From Jimgerdemannia flammicorona (Eukaryota > Mucoromycota > Endogonomycetes > Endogonales > Endogonaceae): a stretch of 10,872 bases of DNA. The DNA is taken from the NCBI GenBank assembly GCA_003990745.1, contig RBNI01006893.1:1-10872 (forward strand), read 5' to 3'. A program made the position numbers and the translations under genes. The notes under the pieces were generated by a model. That model was not told the origin of the DNA. It did no database searches and saw nothing but the letters and a program-made list of their open reading frames with translations. Below are positions 8,578 through 10,872 of the stretch, piece after piece; the stretch's first letter is position 1, and the number at the start of each line of letters is the position of its first letter.

Positions 8578-10590
8578 TCACAACTCTATACTTATCTCCT
8601 CTCTTGCTAAGTCTAATCCATACTCTATAGTAATCTCCACATTCTCCATCCTTTTAGCCTTCAATCTAGCCAGAAGGTCAGCCAGCTCTATATCCTCCTT
8701 CTCCTCTATCATATCTCAATACTCTTGATATACTCTCTGCAAAAGTTGAAGCCCCTACCCCTGCTTCCACCAGAAGGCTATCTGTTTCCCTACTGCTACT
8801 GCCAGCTCCTTCTCTCTTGCTTCATCAACCTCATACCCCTCCTTCTCTATAAAGATGGCCAATATCTCAACCTTAAGAACCTCCACCACACTATTGCTAT
8901 AGAGTACCCTCTCTCAATATTTCTTACTGACAACTTACTGATCCATATCTCTCAATTTCTCTGCTGCCAAGTTATGCATTATGTGGTACATCTGCCATAA
9001 GTCCCCAATATCCTTACCTCTAAGAGTATCTGACCTCCTCTCTCTCAGCATTGAAGTATCTATACCAGCACTGCTAGATTCTTCCCACTCCTCCTCAGAG
9101 ATGTCAACCAACTCATCCTTCTTGGTTCCCACCACCTACTCCCCCATCTCTGCATCTGATACTCCAAACTAAATCCTTGTATACTTCTCATCTCTACATC
9201 TTCACCAGCTTGTACCCTCCCTATGGTAGCTGGTACTCTTCTCACCTCCTCCTTCTCTCAGACCTCTAGAACACCATTATCATACAGCATCTTATCTCTA
9301 GCCACCCTACTTGTTTGATCACCTGCCATCTTCTGTTCCCCTCCTCCACTGGCCCAAATACTTACCTATGTCCTCTCAGCAGCCTCTACTCTACCCAACC
9401 CCATGGCCACCTTCTCCTTCAGACTACCAACAGCTCTCTCAGTTTCTTCCTTCTCTGTGCTCTCTCCCACTGTCTTTTGTCCACTTGGATATGCTTTCCA
9501 TCTACTACAACCAAATGCATTGAATCCACATAGGCCTTCCATGCCTTTGCTTGACATTCTACTGCTCTACTAAGTTCCTCCAGAGCCTCTAGTAGGTCCT
9601 CCTCCTCCTCATCACTCTCCTTCACCCTCAACACCTTATAGATAAAGGCTTCTCACAGTATCACTGAAGACCAGTCCCAGGTCTTCTCAGTAGCCTCCCT
9701 CCCAGTCAGCCTAATTCTGATATCTATAACATCAGTCCAGAAATTAATCCCTTCCTATATCTGAAATTCAATATCAACCACTTTCTCATACTCTGCCATG
9801 ACCTCCTCAACTCTATGTCTCATCTCAACTATTGTTACTATGGATATCTCTTTCACTAGGAGCTGGACCACTCTCAGGTCCACCTTAAGTACTATGCTAT
9901 TAATAATACCACTTCTTCTATAGCCAGCCCAGCCTTCAATACCTCCTCCAGTAGTCCTGTCTCCTCAAAGCCCACCTCCACCCCCTCCATACCTCTCAGG
10001 AACTTTGCTGAGGCTGCTCCTACTATCTACTTCAATATAAGCTCCAACACCATCTTCACTATCACAACCAGTCCTTGAAAGACAAGGTGACAGTAAACTC
10101 TGAGATCAACTTCTTGAGTAATAGTACTACTGCCAGACCTGTCACACTATCAGCCAGGTCTCCCTGCCTCTTTTGGGCCCTCTGCCCAGTCTCTCTATTA
10201 GTCATCACATCTCTTTTTTTTTCCAGATCCACTATCACACTATCATCAGCAGTTACTCCACTGCTCTCAGCTATAGTACTCCCAGCACCTACACTCACTC
10301 CTCCAGACTGAGGGCCTCTCTTTCTCTCTATGCTAGTCTTTTCCTTTCTCTCAGCAATACTAGCCCTAGCTCTAGCTGGCCACCCACTCTCCTTTACCTT
10401 ATCTATAAAACTTAGGGGCCTAGATCTGCCCTCATTTCTATCAGATACTAACCTCTCTCCAGAGCTCTCTCTACCATTTACTCCTCCAAAAGCACCTATC
10501 CCCAGGCCATAATCTCTCTCCTCATGCTGTCAGCTGAATGCCCCAAGTCTATCTGATCCAGTATACCTATCAGAACTCTTACTCAATGAT
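8578..10590 (-). pseudogene. LINE ORF1 remnant (copy 2)
   Basis: This is homologous to the copy 1 ORF1. Matching blocks include a glutamate-rich helix and VDKRQWERAQRR (within 9634-9419), ELVDI and HNLAAEKL (9135-8935), and VTADDS, VDLEKK, QGDLADSVTGLAV (10298-10062). It ends at TGA 8578-8580, where copy 1 has TAG. The N-terminal part (about 10575-10150) reads as one frame with a single TGA (a TGG in copy 1), and it joins the two frames split in copy 1. The start codon position (10590-10588) is ATC instead of ATG. Downstream segments lie in different frames, so several indels have accumulated. Confidence 0.75.
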
Positions 10591-10720
10591 ATTTTGCTAG
10601 TACCTTTTCTCTGAGTTGTGTGGAAAAACATTGCTTGAAGTTGGTATAATGTGAATTGTACCAGAGAAAGGTCCTCTGATATTTTTCATTTTACAGTTAT
10701 AAACTATTAAACTAGTTGTA

Positions 10721-10825
10721 AATAATAAACAGATTATTTCTATAATAATCAGTATATATACATATCAAATATGTAGTTGTTTTTATCTCTATAATACCTA
10801 TTTATATAAGTATAATATAATACTT

Positions 10826-10827
<2 letters not shown>
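10721..10827. other. AT-rich, CpG-free flank
   Basis: About 107 bp of A/T-dominated sequence (runs such as tataataatc and atataatata) separate the 5' end of copy 2 from the poly-T run. I see no gene and no clear match to the DNA flanking copy 1. Confidence 0.5.

Positions 10828-10872
<45 letters not shown>
10828..10872 (-). repeat. Poly-T run of at least 45 nt, possible A-tail of a third LINE
   Basis: An uninterrupted T45 reaches the end of the window. On the minus strand it is poly(A), the expected 3' end of a minus-strand retrotransposon lying beyond 10872, as at the left end of copy 1. A simple homopolymer expansion or a contig-end artefact would look the same. Confidence 0.4.

Larger units (their letters stand above)
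7321..10720 (-). mobile_element. LINE copy 2, strongly mutated and missing its 3' half
   Basis: This is a relative of copy 1 in the same orientation. The offset stays near 4,819 bp: ORF2 start 8546 versus 3727, ORF1 stop 8578 versus 3758, and the tgtaaga anchor at 7397 versus 2579. A 42-nt block at the endonuclease end (from about 7872, versus 3053) differs at six positions by my count. Differences are dominated by C/T and G/A changes, and every CpG checked in copy 1 is TG, CA or TA here. Similarity fades left of about 7325-7335, corresponding to about 2510 in copy 1, so the RT palm, the Cys/His finger, the 3' UTR and the A-tail are absent. The 5' edge near 10720 is approximate. Confidence 0.85.

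Overview
This window looks like repeat-filled, gene-poor DNA from a eukaryote, most plausibly a filamentous fungus. I see no host gene, tRNA, rRNA or CRISPR array. It is dominated by two copies of one non-LTR (LINE) retrotransposon family, both on the minus strand. The fungal assignment is an inference: the reverse transcriptase belongs to an endonuclease-bearing LINE, and the decay is C-to-T change on both strands with total loss of CpG, as in fungal RIP- or MIP-like repeat mutation. The species cannot be read from the window.

Copy 1 (about 5920 down to 1) is close to full length. Read on the minus strand it has a short 5' leader, ORF1 (5787-3758; an RRM-like RNA-binding protein with acidic and basic segments), a 30-nt spacer, and ORF2 (3727-71; endonuclease, reverse transcriptase, C-terminal Cys/His finger). 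A short 3' UTR with AATAAA follows, then the A-tail, seen as T8 at 1-8. ORF2 keeps one reading frame for about 1,219 codons but contains eight in-frame stops. ORF1 has one stop and one frameshift. Copy 1 is therefore recently dead rather than ancient.

From about 5921 to 7320 lies AT-rich, CpG-free DNA with an 18-bp tandem repeat, a 12-bp tandem repeat and a long stop-riddled plus-strand reading frame. That frame reads like the fossil of an unrecognised protein.

Copy 2 (about 10720 down to 7321) is a heavily mutated relative of copy 1 in the same orientation. It is nearly colinear at an offset of about 4,819 bp. It keeps the 5' leader, ORF1, the endonuclease and the start of the RT-proximal linker, but lacks the reverse transcriptase and the 3' end. 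After it come about 107 bp of AT-rich DNA and a T45 run that reaches the window edge, possibly the A-tail of a third minus-strand element.

The most striking large-scale signal is that I find no CpG dinucleotide from 5850 to 10872, whereas CpG is frequent in copy 1. The boundary falls at the 5' end of copy 1. This fits a younger LINE inserted into an older, mutationally erased repeat landscape.
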